A DNA stretch of 64,000 nt from Pristionchus mayeri. Taxonomy: Eukaryota; Nematoda; Chromadorea; Rhabditida; Neodiplogasteridae. The notes beneath the pieces were generated by a model. The model searched no databases. It saw nothing but the letters and a program-made list of their open reading frames with translations, and was not told where the DNA came from. This document shows positions 41,893 to 52,980 of this stretch, piece by piece; position 1 is the stretch's first letter, and each line of letters starts with the position of its first letter. The position numbers and the translations under genes were made by a program. Location: contig BTRK01000003.1 of the NCBI GenBank assembly GCA_036245805.1, positions 186,001 through 250,000 of the forward strand, read 5' to 3'.

Positions 41893-44110
41893 GTTGCAAC
41901 TACGGGTTGGTAACAGTTTCTTTCAAAAACGGGGTACTAGAAAATTCACATGGGTTTCACCCAATGGGCGCACTAAGAACGAGATAGACTACATTCTGTT
42001 CCCAAAGGGTCTTCGGGTGCTGGATGTGGGAGTGGTTAATCGGTTCGACTTCTCGTCCGATCATCGATTGGTTAGATCTACCATATCATTCTCATTCAGA
42101 TTTCGTCGTGGTTGCAATAGACCGGCAAGGGGGGACTCGCACCTCAACAACGATTTATTTAAATTCAGCTTAGGCATAGAATTGAAGCGCAGAGGTGCGA
42201 GCTTGGATTACGGTAACGTGGTCTCGGCAGTGCAAGAAGCGGGGAGAATTTCAACATCGTTCAGACCGCCGGGCAGTAGGTTATCCCAAAAGACCAGGGA
42301 TTTGTTGATTCGTAGGAGGGAACTAAAAATGGACGCGGTGGGGGTTCCTCGAGTGGAATGGTTACTTATCAACAGGGCGCTTAGGGAGTCGTTTAAAAAC
42401 GACCGGGATAAATCCCTCCTTTCCTACGTAGACGAGGCCATTGCGCTTGGGAGAAGTTACAAAAGGGCAACTAGAAATTTAGCAATTGGGAGGGATAGAA
42501 TTTCACACATTAGGGACGGTAATGGGAACTTAGTCTTCACTCAAACGGGCATAGAGGAGGCATTCAAATCTTTCTACAATGCTCTCTATAGTGGGGATGG
42601 AGGGGTTGGATACCGCGAGGAGATAGCAAGGGATCCTTTCGTTCCCATCGTAGAAGCCGAAGTCGTTCAAATACTTCGGTATTTCAAATCAGGCAAAGCT
42701 CCGGGAAGGGATGGTATCACAGGTGAAATGCTCCGAGTGGGGGTAGATCAGTTAGTTCCCACTCTCACCAATCTCTTTAACAACATCATTTTGGGTTCTA
42801 TTCCTCTGGGATTTGGGGATTCTCGCACAATTCTTCTACCAAAATCTGGGGATCCAACTCTTACAAAAAACTACAGACCTATTAGTCTGCTTCCTGTTTT
42901 GCAGAAAGCGCTAACTGGGCTGCTCAACAAGAGGTATGGATCGGTACTGGATGGAAATAGAAGCTGGGAACAAATGGGATTCAGACGTGGTCATTCCACA
43001 GTTGACGCTATCCACACTCTAAAGTCTGTCATTGCTCACTGTGTCGACTATAGGCTGCCGATCTATCTGCTTTTTGTAGACATTTCGAAGGCCTTTGACA
43101 GTGTATACACGGAAGCGGTGTTCAAGGCGATAGAGTTAGAAGGGATTCCCTCGGAAGTCGTTTCTTTCCTCGCAAGCCTTTCCCAGGAAAGTAGAAATGT
43201 GGTGGTGGTTAATGGCAAGGAGGTCAACATAAAGGTGGGAAGGGGTGTGCGACAAGGTGATTGTTTGTCACCTAGGCTATTCACTGCGGTTCTAGATATG
43301 GCACTCCGTCGGCTAAATTGGGCAAATAAGGGAGTAAGTATCAATGGTCGGTTTCTGTCCCATATTCTTTTTGCTGATGATGCCGTTCTCATTTCTCACG
43401 ATGAACGACAGATTCAGACGATGGGAAGGGAATTAGAGCGTGTACTTGCTACAGTGGGATTGGGTCTCAATGGCGATAAAACTGTCGGAATGAGTTCCAA
43501 GCCTGATCCAAGGGATGTAAGAATAGGAGGAAAAGTAGTAAAATTGCAAGATAAGGTGGTCTACTTGGGAAGCGCAATCGCAGTCAGCGGAAATGATGAC
43601 TGTGAAATCACCCGACGCATTCAAGCTGGTTTTGGTGCTTTCCACAAACACCGCACTTTTCTTATCAACAAGGGTATTCCAATGGCACATAAACGTCGGC
43701 TTTTCAACGGCTGCATACTTCCCGCTGTGGTTTACGGTTGTGAATGTTGGGCGCTGACCAAAGCACAAATGAATCGATTATCGGTGGCTCAAAGAAAAAT
43801 GGAACGTTGGATGGTTGGCTGTACTGTGCTCGATCATGTCTCTAATGAGAGGTTGCGAGATTCAACTAGAGTTCAGGACTTCGTTCGCACTGCTCAGAAA
43901 AGGAAATGGTTTTGGTTGCATAAGATCGCGAATGATGATTGCCGGAAGTGGAGCCGATCTGTGATCGAATGGATTCCGCGGAGAAAGAGGAGCCGCGGCC
44001 GCCCAATCACGAGATGGAGCGACTCTTTCCGCAAAGCAACAGGCCCAAATTTTCTCAATCAAGCACGAAGCTCTAACTGGAACACCATGCACATCAGAGC
44101 TCTCGCCTGA
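41870..44110 (+). CDS. RTE LINE endonuclease C-terminus plus reverse transcriptase
   Basis: A 746-codon frame that overlaps the previous one by 23 bases in a different frame. It begins with the endonuclease end (KNEIDYIL; FSSDHRLV, the SDH motif). Reverse-transcriptase blocks follow: FKSGKAPGRDGITGEML, NYRPISLLPVLQKAL, EQMGFRRGHSTVDAIHTL, LFVDISKAFDSV, GRGVRQGDCLSPRLF and ILFADDAVLIS, with the ADD catalytic pair. The C-terminal part (RSRGRPITRWSDSF) is typical of RTE. It is otherwise open, so the element became defective by one indel. Confidence 0.93.
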   Translation: MVVDLCDRLQLRVGNSFFQKRGTRKFTWVSPNGRTKNEIDYILFPKGLRVLDVGVVNRFDFSSDHRLVRSTISFSFRFRRGCNRPARGDSHLNNDLFKFSLGIELKRRGASLDYGNVVSAVQEAGRISTSFRPPGSRLSQKTRDLLIRRRELKMDAVGVPRVEWLLINRALRESFKNDRDKSLLSYVDEAIALGRSYKRATRNLAIGRDRISHIRDGNGNLVFTQTGIEEAFKSFYNALYSGDGGVGYREEIARDPFVPIVEAEVVQILRYFKSGKAPGRDGITGEMLRVGVDQLVPTLTNLFNNIILGSIPLGFGDSRTILLPKSGDPTLTKNYRPISLLPVLQKALTGLLNKRYGSVLDGNRSWEQMGFRRGHSTVDAIHTLKSVIAHCVDYRLPIYLLFVDISKAFDSVYTEAVFKAIELEGIPSEVVSFLASLSQESRNVVVVNGKEVNIKVGRGVRQGDCLSPRLFTAVLDMALRRLNWANKGVSINGRFLSHILFADDAVLISHDERQIQTMGRELERVLATVGLGLNGDKTVGMSSKPDPRDVRIGGKVVKLQDKVVYLGSAIAVSGNDDCEITRRIQAGFGAFHKHRTFLINKGIPMAHKRRLFNGCILPAVVYGCECWALTKAQMNRLSVAQRKMERWMVGCTVLDHVSNERLRDSTRVQDFVRTAQKRKWFWLHKIANDDCRKWSRSVIEWIPRRKRSRGRPITRWSDSFRKATGPNFLNQARSSNWNTMHIRALA

Positions 44111-44583
44111 TCTCCCGAGAATCTAATGACCTCTAGATAAATGTGTTAAAATCGTTAAATCGATAAACTATTCAGTTTGCTCACATCCTCGCCCTCCAAA
44201 ACCAGATACCAACGACCACGGACACATCGGTTATTGAATTTAGCATTAATTAAGACATGTTTTGTTTTAAATTGTTTATTGGATCATCGAAAATAAATGT
44301 ATGCCACGCCGCTCATGCCGAGAATTGAAATAAGCAAATGTGATGTGCAAAAAGTCAAATGAAAAAATTTCAACTTTTTCGTGAAATCAATTTTTTGTTA
44401 ATTTCTTTCTCACGAAATAAGGCACTGCGTGAGGTAAATTTTCGGAATTATTTGAAGCATGAGATGTATGCTATTAGTTGGCTGACCCACGCGCCGATCT
44501 CGAAATGTGAGTATTTCATCGTTGAAAAGTAATTTTTGAGCAAAATTGTTCGCCACACTTCTCGGCAAATAGGGCACCGCATG

Positions 44584-45625
44584 GTCCAATATTTTTCCTA
44601 AAACTTCTTTACCATGCGTAATATTTACTCTGAAAAGGCTAACTCATGCGATGACCAAAAAATTAGCTCAAAAGAATAAAACAGTGTATGAGTGGTGAAA
44701 TTCCACGCAGCGCGGAGATACGCGTCGCGGTCGTTTACAACGCAGTTTTGATTTACTCGAAAATTATATTTGTTTTGAGAGTGCGTGGGTCCGCCTTTTT
44801 AGAATAAATAATACACATGGTAAAGAAGTTTTAGACAAAATATTGGACAATACGGTGCCCTGTTTGTCGAGATAATACACAGGGTAACGATGAACTGCCT
44901 CAGGATTGGCTCAAAGAATCTACTTACAGCAATGATGAACATGATTGTTGTTTACCTATGATACTTAGGTGCTGAAGAAACTGTTTAATGGGAGAGAGAG
45001 AGATTCGAAGGCATGCCACTTTATCATTTTGATCGTATACGAATGAGAGAACAGAGTGGATCAAGGGGTGAAAGAGAGAGGAGTCAGTGGCATTCGATAC
45101 AGTATTCAGCTACAGTATCCATCTACTGTATCCATCTGCACTATACAGCTATCCGTGGAACTGCGCGTGCAGATTGTTGTACTCACCGGACGGAGTGCGT
45201 GAGTACCGCACCCGCCATCCATCATCCTTGCGAACGAGTGACATCCATGCAGGGTTGTCAGTTTCCATCTGCAACATCATAACAATTAGACGGAAACAAT
45301 CGTTCTGGGTGCTCCTTCTTCAAACATTAGGTTGTATTTCTTTGGAAGTATATCTGATAGAATATCTATCAGATATACTTCTACCATGCACTATTCCAAT
45401 TTCGTTCGGAAAATTGCAACGATAATGAAATTTAAAATTTTTAAGTCGAATTTGCTAATGTTGAGTGCCTATGCGGCAGTTTTCAACTCGTCCAATTTAT
45501 AAAGGAATTATAGTCGAAGATGGATATTGTCGAAGATGGTTGTAATGAACAAATTTTTTTGGATTGTCGGAGTATGCGGTCCATTCTCGGAGTATACACT
45601 CCTTCCATTAATATTATCTTTGAAA
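44584..45625. other. Spacer between the giant inverted-repeat arms
   Basis: 1,042 bp not shared as an inverted pair. It includes a small inverted repeat (about 44,564-44,635 with 44,805-44,873), a 16-bp perfect hairpin GAAGTATATCTGATAG at 45,345-45,381 and, directly after it, a 248-bp second copy of arm sequence (45,381-45,628, matching 46,421-46,668 in direct orientation). No gene is supported. Confidence 0.8.
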
Positions 45626-45628
45626 CAT
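45381..45628 (+). repeat. 248-bp direct copy of right-arm sequence at the inner junction
   Basis: Matches 46,421-46,668 with about one substitution (TTTATAAAG versus TTCATAAAG) and a constant offset of 1,040. It begins immediately after a perfect hairpin and ends at the inner edge of the right arm. Confidence 0.93.
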
Positions 45629-46924
45629 GCGGTGCCCTATTTGCCGAGAAGTGTGGCGAACAATTTTGCTCAAAAATTACTTTTCAACGATGAAATACTC
45701 ACATTTCGAGATCGGCGCGTGGGTCAGCCAACTAATAGCATACATCTCATGCTTCAAATAATTCCGAAAATTTACCTCACGCAGTGCCTTATTTCGTGAG
45801 AAAGAAATTAACAAAAAATTGATTTCACGAAAAAGTTGAAATTTTTTCATTTGGCTTTTTGCACATCACATTTGCTTATTTCAATTCTCGGCATGAGCGG
45901 CGTGGTATACATTTATTTTCGATGATCCAATAAACAATTTAAAACAAAACATGTCTTAATTAATGCTAAATTCAATAACCGATGTGTCCGTGGTCGTTGG
46001 TATCTGGTTTTGGAGGGCGAGGATGTGAGCAAACTGAATAGTTTATCACCAGAAAATAAATAGCATAAAATAGGACGAAAATAGAGAGGGAATTCCGGTC
46101 ATTATGCGACGTTAGAGCTAAAGGAACAACTGAAGAGAGAGGCGACGGAAGGTCCTCGAGAAGCGAGAGATCGCGCGCGAGTTGGATAGTGCCAGAGAAA
46201 GAGAGGGCGCCCGTGAGCTGATAAACGCGTAGTGACAAGTACACAAGTGATCGAAATTATTTTGTGTAATTTCACATGCTAGCGTACGTGGCGAGTTAAT
46301 TGGGACATCATCAACTCTATCGGACTATATTGCGCAATCGAACACGGATCTTATTAATATTATCTTTGAAACACATCCGGGTAATAACATAAGATCTAAT
46401 CAATCTCTGGGCCAATCCTGCTACCATGCACTATTCCAATTTCGTTCGGAAAATTGCAACGATAATGAAATTTAAAATTTTTAAGTCGAATTTGCTAATG
46501 TTGAGTGCCTATGCGGCAGTTTTCAACTCGTCCAATTCATAAAGGAATTATAGTCGAAGATGGATATTGTCGAAGATGGTTGTAATGAACAAATTTTTTT
46601 GGATTGTCGGAGTATGCGGTCCATTCTCGGAGTATACACTCCTTCCATTAATATTATCTTTGAAACATATCCGGGTAATAGCATGACATATAATCAATCT
46701 CCGAGCCAATCCTGCTGCAGCTCATGGCTACCATGTTTATTAAGGCGTATCCAAAAATACAACACCCAATTCCGAATAAGAAAACTCTGATCATTAGCGA
46801 TCCAGTATACCTATGATGCACTAAACTTGTAGCATAATGCCGGCCCAAAGAGCGCAACTACGTAGTACGAAGCACGGCGAAGGAGTTTGCGAAGTACCAT
46901 ACTTTCTCAATCAAGTCGAATACC

Positions 46925-47017
46925 GAACAATGGTCTGACTATCTTCAGTTTGCACGCTCTCTCGTCTCTCTTACCGGAGAGAGAGCGTGCAAACTGAAGA
47001 GAGTCAGACCATTGCTC
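46925..47017. mobile_element. 93-bp micro-foldback element (right arm copy)
   Basis: Mirror of 40,290-40,382 with the same flanking GGTATTCG duplication, inverted. Confidence 0.92.
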
Positions 47018-47140
47018 CGAATACCCTAGGTGATTCGGCTATGGTAGTTGCGATTATGCAGTCGCTTTGTAACTATTCTGTCATCCCTGAAGCCATCAGA
47101 AAATTGTTGGATTATTCATTTGTGTCTGAATTAACCGCTT

Positions 47141-47350
47141 TCTCCGAGCACGTTCGGACAAAAGGGAATCCGAATAAAACAAGGCTCGTTAAGGCAGACC
47201 TTGAACGCATGCATCGCGCCCCTCTGCCCTCACTCTGAAGAGGCGCAGTTAGAGCGCGCCCTCTTGCGGTTTATGCGAGCGCGCCGTCCGCTTACGAAAC
47301 GAGGACCTCCCTCTCTTTAACGACGCGATCTCACCGTTAATTAACCCTCT
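47141..47350. other. 210-bp segment present only in the right arm
   Basis: Lies between ...TTAACCGCTT and CACTGAAAAATAG, which are adjacent in the left arm (40,166/40,167). It is GC-richer than its surroundings (GCGCGCC, GAGCGCGC words), with no terminal repeat and no target duplication. It is either an insertion here or a deletion in the left arm. Confidence 0.9.
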
Positions 47351-47577
47351 CACTGAAAAATAGAATAAATGTTGGTGGTTCGAATAAATCGAGAGCGCGG
47401 GAACAGCCATGCGATGTGCCTTCATTGTCCTAACGAGCCGTGAAAAAAGATGTCTCCCTTATAACGATGGGGTAGGTGGCATAATCGTTTTTATTACCGG
47501 CAGCTCAAGTTTGTTGGCCAGTGTTCCTATGGATAGAGACAGCAAGCTCTGCCCACTTGGCGATGATAGAGATTCGC

Positions 47578-47830
47578 TTAAAGGAGGAGCAAACTCAAAA
47601 TTCAAATTTTGAAGCTATCATATGCACGCCCTAAAGCTCCACAACGATAAGAAGCTCCGAAATTTTCACATTTATATCTTCATTCCGAACAGAGTTATAG
47701 CTAGTTGGCTGGGAGCCAGATAAGGGAAAGCTCAGGGAATGGGGCGAGAGAGGATGCGTCTTGAAGAGAGCACGTCCCTAGCTGAAACATATTCCAACGG
47801 GGCGCGCGTTCGCATTTACTCCTCCTTTAA
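47578..47830. mobile_element. TTAA MITE, copy 4 mirror (right arm)
   Basis: Mirror of 39,687-39,939. Confidence 0.88.
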
Positions 47831-48048
47831 AGGAAGAGTGAAGCCAAATGCGCGCCCGGTTGAAATACGTTTCAATTAGAGAAAGAACTCTCTTCAATTC
47901 GCGTTCTCTCTCGCTCGTTGTCTGAGCTTTCCCTGATTTGGCTGGGAGCCAAATCAGGGAAAGCTCAAGCAACGACCGAGTTGGGGAGATCAACGCCGTG
48001 CATATGTAAACTTCAAAAAATTGAATTTTGCCTTTACTCCTCCTTTAA
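47827..48048. mobile_element. TTAA MITE, copy 3 mirror (right arm)
   Basis: Mirror of 39,469-39,690, including the internal hairpin. Confidence 0.85.
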
Positions 48049-48722
48049 AATCCGCAAGATCTCCTACAATAGTATTTCTACATCAAATCAGGAAACCGTT
48101 TTCGATAAATTTCGACTTCCTGCATAACATATCCGAGGTGCATATTGATTGGATAACACATGTATCACGAGTCAGTGAAGCAAAATCAGACCACTCGAGA
48201 ACAACTTTTGAAAGAACAACAAATTGATCACACTATCGTTGTATGTTGACCCAGAGACAAGATTACGAAATAACTCGTCCATTTGTCCCAGAGCCGGCTT
48301 TTAGGAATTATCCGGTTCTTGATCCGGCTTTACCATATTTCAACTCCCAGTTGAGCTACAGAGATGGCACATAGACCAAAATGTTCGGAAAATTATTCTG
48401 AGCAAGTTTCATGTTGACAACTTCCTACGGAAGTGAAAACTAAGAAAATGGTGTTCGAAAATTCGACGTGCACATGAGATTATAAATCATTTCACTATCA
48501 AGCAGGTGCGTTGCAGTGAATTTTATTGCGGAATATAAAAGAGCAACTCACTAGGTGTCTAACATAAAAATATGAAGGGACATTGAGGGTGGTCTTTTTT
48601 CAATATCCGTGACCAAACATGGGGCACCGACGTGGGTGACATTGAAATAATTTAGTTATGGCGTTCCATTTGCATAAATTCGCGGGATTCGAGCTGTTTC
48701 CAATGTTTGATGACTAAATACA

Positions 48723-50871
48723 ACATAAACTACTGCGAAAATCCACACTTTCTGTCTTTCGAAAATTCCCATTTTCAGAACTCCAATTATGCACAAATTA
48801 TGACATTTAAAAATTAATTGTACCTATTGAACGACCACTACCTATAAACAATTTTTGAAAAACATTTGGCGGTACATAGTATCCGACCAACATGGACTCC
48901 CATCTGTTCCTTACAATGACGATATTTGTACTTGAAAACAGCGGAATCGCAAGTTCAAAAAACGTAAAATTAATTTTCAGTGACATTTGCGCGCGGATTG
49001 ACCGAATTTGATAAGTAAACATCCATAACAGTCAAATTAAAAATTAATTAATATAATCACCAAGAATTTCGCAGTATTATGAATGTGAAATCACAAAATT
49101 AAAAGTGTTGACTATTTTTAATAAATTACGTCTTACAAAACGTTTTCAAACTGATACGGAACGGAATTGCTATTTACTTATCAAATTCGGTCAATCCGCG
49201 TGCAAATGTCACTGAAAATTAATTTTACTTTTTTTGAATTTGCGATTCCGCTGTTTTCAAGTACAAATATCGTCATTGTAAGGAGCAGATGGGAGTCCAT
49301 GTTGGTCGGATACTACAGTCGCGCCGGAAAGTATCCGTACGATTTGAAGTTTTGCCATAACTTTTGTTCTAGATTAGATCTAATTCCGAAATTTTGCAGA
49401 TATGTAGCAAATTCATCGATGATTACGATACACATATTTTGGTTCCACAAATATTTTTTTAAGATTGCATAGTGATGACGAAATCGAATTTCACTTTTTC
49501 AAACATGCATTATTCTTACACAGATTTTTTCCAGCAGGCCAAACTTTCTGACGTTGGAGAAAGGACCGAGGCCTAACCAGAATAAATGTTTGAAGTTGCT
49601 GCTCAATCGCACATTCGCTGTAGCCGTCCTGCAAAAACGGGGTCTACAATTCTGAACTCTGCTTCCAGAGTAGTTAGAGACCCGTTCAAAGCGTCAAAAT
49701 GATTGCCATCGTTAATGCAGATGGTTCTGAGAATATGAAAACAATATCTTATAATTTGCCCTCAGGGCATGAAAAAATCACTTTTTCACATGGGCACTTT
49801 TTGGAGGTTCATAACTTTTCGGGAAGTGCATATTAAAATCTGATTTTTGCTTAGTCATGCTCACAATGTCCTAGATATATGATTTCCAACTTTATAGAGC
49901 GTTTGGATATCTTTTATGTCCACCGCGATCGGTTTTCGGAGGCACTATCGAGTCCCCGATCCGCTATTTTCGTCAGCACTCAATCTCCAACTTTACCCAA
50001 AGTTAATAAAACATTTCAAAAAATTGGAAAACAGTTCTCCAGAACATGTTGGACTTGTACACACAATAACAAATGGTTTCCTTAACTTTTCCACAAACTT
50101 TTTTTCGGAGGGCCATGTACTCAGGGCCACGGTGCACCTCCGAAAGACGATCGCCGCGGCCAGGAAAGATATCCAAACACTCTAAAAAGTCAGATTTTAA
50201 TATGCATTTCCCGAAAAGTTATGAACCTCCAAAAAGTGCCCATGTGAAAAAGTGATTTTTCATGCCCTGAGGGCAAATTATGAGATATTGTTTTCATATT
50301 CTCGGAATCATCTGCATTAACGATGGCGATCATTTTGACGCTTTGAACGGGTCTCTAACTACTCTGGAAGCAGAGTTCAGAATTTTAGACCCCGTTTTTG
50401 CAGGACGGCTACAGCGAATGTGCGACTGAGCAGCAACTTCAAACATTTATTCTGGTTAGGCCTCGGTCCTATCTCCAACTTCAGAAAGTTTGGCCAGCTG
50501 GAAAAAATCTATGTAAGAATAATGCATGTTTGAAAAAGTGAAATTCGATTTCGTCATCACTATGCAATCTTAAAAAAATATTTGTGGAACCGAAATATGT
50601 GTATCGTAATCCTCGATGAATTTGCCACATATCTGCAAAATTTCGGAATTAGATCTAATCTAGAACAAAAGTTATGGCAAAACTTCAAATCGTACGGATA
50701 CTTTCCGGCGCGACTGTATGTACCGCCAAATGTTTTTCAAAAATTGTTCATAGGTAGTGGTCGTTGAATATTTACAATTAACTTTTGAATGTCAAAATTT
50801 GTGCATAATGGGAGTTCTGAAAATGGGAATTTTCGAAAGACAGAATGTGTGGATTTTCGCAGTAGTTTATG
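48723..50871. repeat. Nested foldback complex (right arm mirror)
   Basis: Mirror of 36,646-38,794, with the inner elements at 48,879-49,313 (435 bp) and 49,316-50,716 (1.4 kb). Confidence 0.9.
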
Positions 50872-51036
50872 AGAGGAATCGCGAGAGAATCGACCACGCC
50901 GCGGCGGTAGGAATAAAGTTCGTCCTATCCTGAAACAAATTTGGTTGCAAGTACTTCAAATGATGCTCTTTCAAACTGCGTCGTCAGGATTTCGATATCT
51001 GTCGTCGTCGTCGAGATTCAGAAGGCCAAAGATGGT

Positions 51037-51110
51037 ACCGCTCTCCTCGGTTCACACGCTCTCTCGTTCTGCCTGACCGGTGAGAGAGCGTGTGAAACGA
51101 GGAGAGCGCG
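51037..51110. repeat. Micro-foldback element variant (right arm mirror)
   Basis: Mirror of 36,407-36,480. Confidence 0.75.
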
Positions 51111-51657
51111 CGCCGATTTGGCATCATTAATGTGCATGGGCGGGTTCTAATGAGCTCTAGGACAGCATTAAGGTACTCAACTGAATGTGATCACAATCCC
51201 GCCCCTCCACGGGGAAACTAAAATAGTGCGAATTCTGCATTATTACATAAATATGATGGCATAAGAGAAATTTATTAAGAAATATTTTACAAAAAAAATG
51301 CGATTGAGACCTCGTTAATCTGATTTGGACCTCGTTAACCGGGTAGATTTGCATTGGGACCTCGAGATCCATACAGAGCCGAGAACCCTAACACTGACAC
51401 ATATCATTGATCGAAATCTACGTCCTGGGAAAATCCTGGGAAAAATAATACAAAAAATCCTTTGTCTATTTCCATTCTCTTATTTCTATGCAAACCACCT
51501 CATTCTCCACTCGTCTCCTCCATTTTTCATTCATTTCCAACTCGTTCCTCGATCGCGCGCGGTCTTTCTTCCCTCTCCACTGGTCTTTCTGCTCAAGTGA
51601 GGCTTTCGTTTTTAGCTCCGCCCCATTTCATCAAAACTGCACTTCTTTCGCAGAGCT

Positions 51658-52152
51658 ATGAGTGACCGCAACCGCAATCAGTTCCGGGATCTGAACAGGG
51701 CCGGCGGCGCAGAGCAGCCTACCGTGCTCTCTGGGTACGTTGGATGGAGTACGGTAGGGTGCCATCTGGTGCGGGGTACGGTAGGAGTACCGTTGATGCC
51801 ATCCCGCACCGTCTGGCACTGCCGATAACCGATTGACAATGCCAGCTCCATCCCTACCGTAATCCACTTCAGGGAAAGACGCGGTCGCGGTGCGCGCAAC
51901 ATCAGCACCCGTGGTGAGTACCAAGGGCGGTGCCAAGCGGTGCCTGCATCGGGACCAGAGCCTGAAATCGCGTCATGGAACCGGGCGCCGGAACCTTAAG
52001 CAGAGGTGATACCGTGCCCATTGTAGGCAACGGCGAGCCGACCCAGGCGCAGCTTCCCCTCCCGCAGTCTCAGACTGGAGATGCTACTGCAGCAGCCGCC
52101 GCGATCACCGCCAATGGAGCGGACCTCTCATTCGGGCAGATACCCGCCTCGC
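51658..52152 (+). pseudogene. Orphan exons 1-3 of the biotinyl-carrier-like gene
   Basis: Exact-looking copies of the first three exons of the 33.8-35.9 kb gene: exon 1 from the ATG at 51,658 to 51,734, exon 2 at about 51,872-51,912, exon 3 at about 52,026-52,152 with donor GTGAGT. The arm ends at 52,373 inside what is intron 3 in the parent gene. Exon 4 and all later exons are absent, so transcription from this copy would run into unrelated sequence toward the convergent gene at 52.9-54.6 kb. It can only make a truncated RG-rich N-terminus or a chimeric transcript. Confidence 0.85.
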
Positions 52153-52373
52153 GTGAGTACTAGGGTTTCCCATTTTGGGCAATTTTGCATCTTTTCGGGT
52201 GTGTTTAAGGTGATCTAGATAGGTCAACAGCTAATCATATATCGTGTCAACCTGAAACATATTCGAAAATGATTCAAAATTACCCAAAAGGGGAAACCCT
52301 AGTCTCTCCCCACTATCTTGCCACGATATGGCGTGAAAATGAAGGGACGATGACTCGATTTGCGAACTCTATC

Positions 52374-52980
52374 ACTTCGTTGACATCACCGGGTACGTCG
52401 ACTTTCCAATGCCATTGCTTATGCACCCGTTCCATTCGATTCATGTCGTTCTGTAAATTGGCCAAAAATATTTCACTAAAGGCTGGAGTTCGTAATTCGG
52501 GTCACCGTCTCTTCATTCTACACACCCGGTGGAATGGCGAGAGAGTGTGTAGAATGAAGAGATCGTGTTTTCATTTCACGAAATCTACTAAAACCGGATT
52601 GAACGCCAACGGAGCACAGTGCAGCTGGTCGTCTCTTTTGCGAAATTAGAAATTCATGTCGTTTGCAGGGCTATTCGACGCGTTAAAGCTATCCAACACT
52701 CGTGAAATTATTCGAATTTGCGCGTGTGAATGATCACGGCAAAAGGAGAAAGATATGGCAAAAACAAGAAACTGGACGTGATCTTGCATGCGAGCAAATC
52801 TAAATCTGTTAAGCGGGTGTTGGGTAATTTTGAACGAAATCGGGTAAGTATGGGCATTGCTACGAGACCTTTACTTGTACTTGTTTAGCGTACGAGAAGA
52901 TATGATTACTAGGCAAAGATAACCAATTGCGAGATGCGATTAGAGGTTAGAGGGGATACAATATCAATTAAAAACGTGCA
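52374..52980. other. Non-coding stretch beyond the right arm
   Basis: Contains one micro-foldback (52,500-52,568). No gene recognised. Confidence 0.4.
52500..52568. repeat. Micro-foldback element, CATTCTACACAC variant
   Basis: CGTCTCTTCATTCTACACAC, a CCGGTGGAATGGC-type loop, then GAGAGAGTGTGTAGAATGAA. It shares its stem variant with 15,236-15,318. Confidence 0.75.

Larger units (their letters stand above)
41272..44161 (+). mobile_element. Near-full-length RTE LINE inserted in the left arm
   Basis: A 2,890-bp insertion. GATAAACTATTC occurs at 41,260-41,271 and again at 44,162-44,173; the opposite arm has it once (46,036-46,047, inverted), which is the empty site. The element has a leader of about 50 bp, an endonuclease and reverse-transcriptase coding region split by one frameshift, and a 3' end of about 50 bp with TTAAATC-like repeats. 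It inserted after the arms were duplicated. Confidence 0.97.
35144..44583. repeat. Left arm of the giant inverted repeat
   Basis: Reverse complement of 45,626-52,373. Without the 2,902 bp added by a LINE and its duplicated target, the arm is 6,538 bp. Coordinates pair by a constant sum: 87,517 in the outer part, 87,307 between the right-arm 210-bp segment and the LINE, and 90,209 inside the LINE. Encoded frames in the two arms differ by only a couple of residues, so identity is very high. Contents from outside in: exons 1-3 of a host gene, nested foldbacks, two TTAA MITEs, a micro-foldback, the LINE. The outer end is in an intron of the host gene. Confidence 0.97.
45626..52373. repeat. Right arm of the giant inverted repeat
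   Basis: 6,748 bp, the reverse complement of the left arm plus a 210-bp segment at 47,141-47,350. It lacks the LINE. Its outer end (52,373) cuts the copied host gene in intron 3. Contents mirror the left arm, with the same nested foldbacks and MITEs at mirrored positions. Confidence 0.97.

Noticed and set aside
43063..43768. Minus-strand frames of about 110 codons inside the LINE
   Set aside because: Antisense shadows of the reverse-transcriptase gene.
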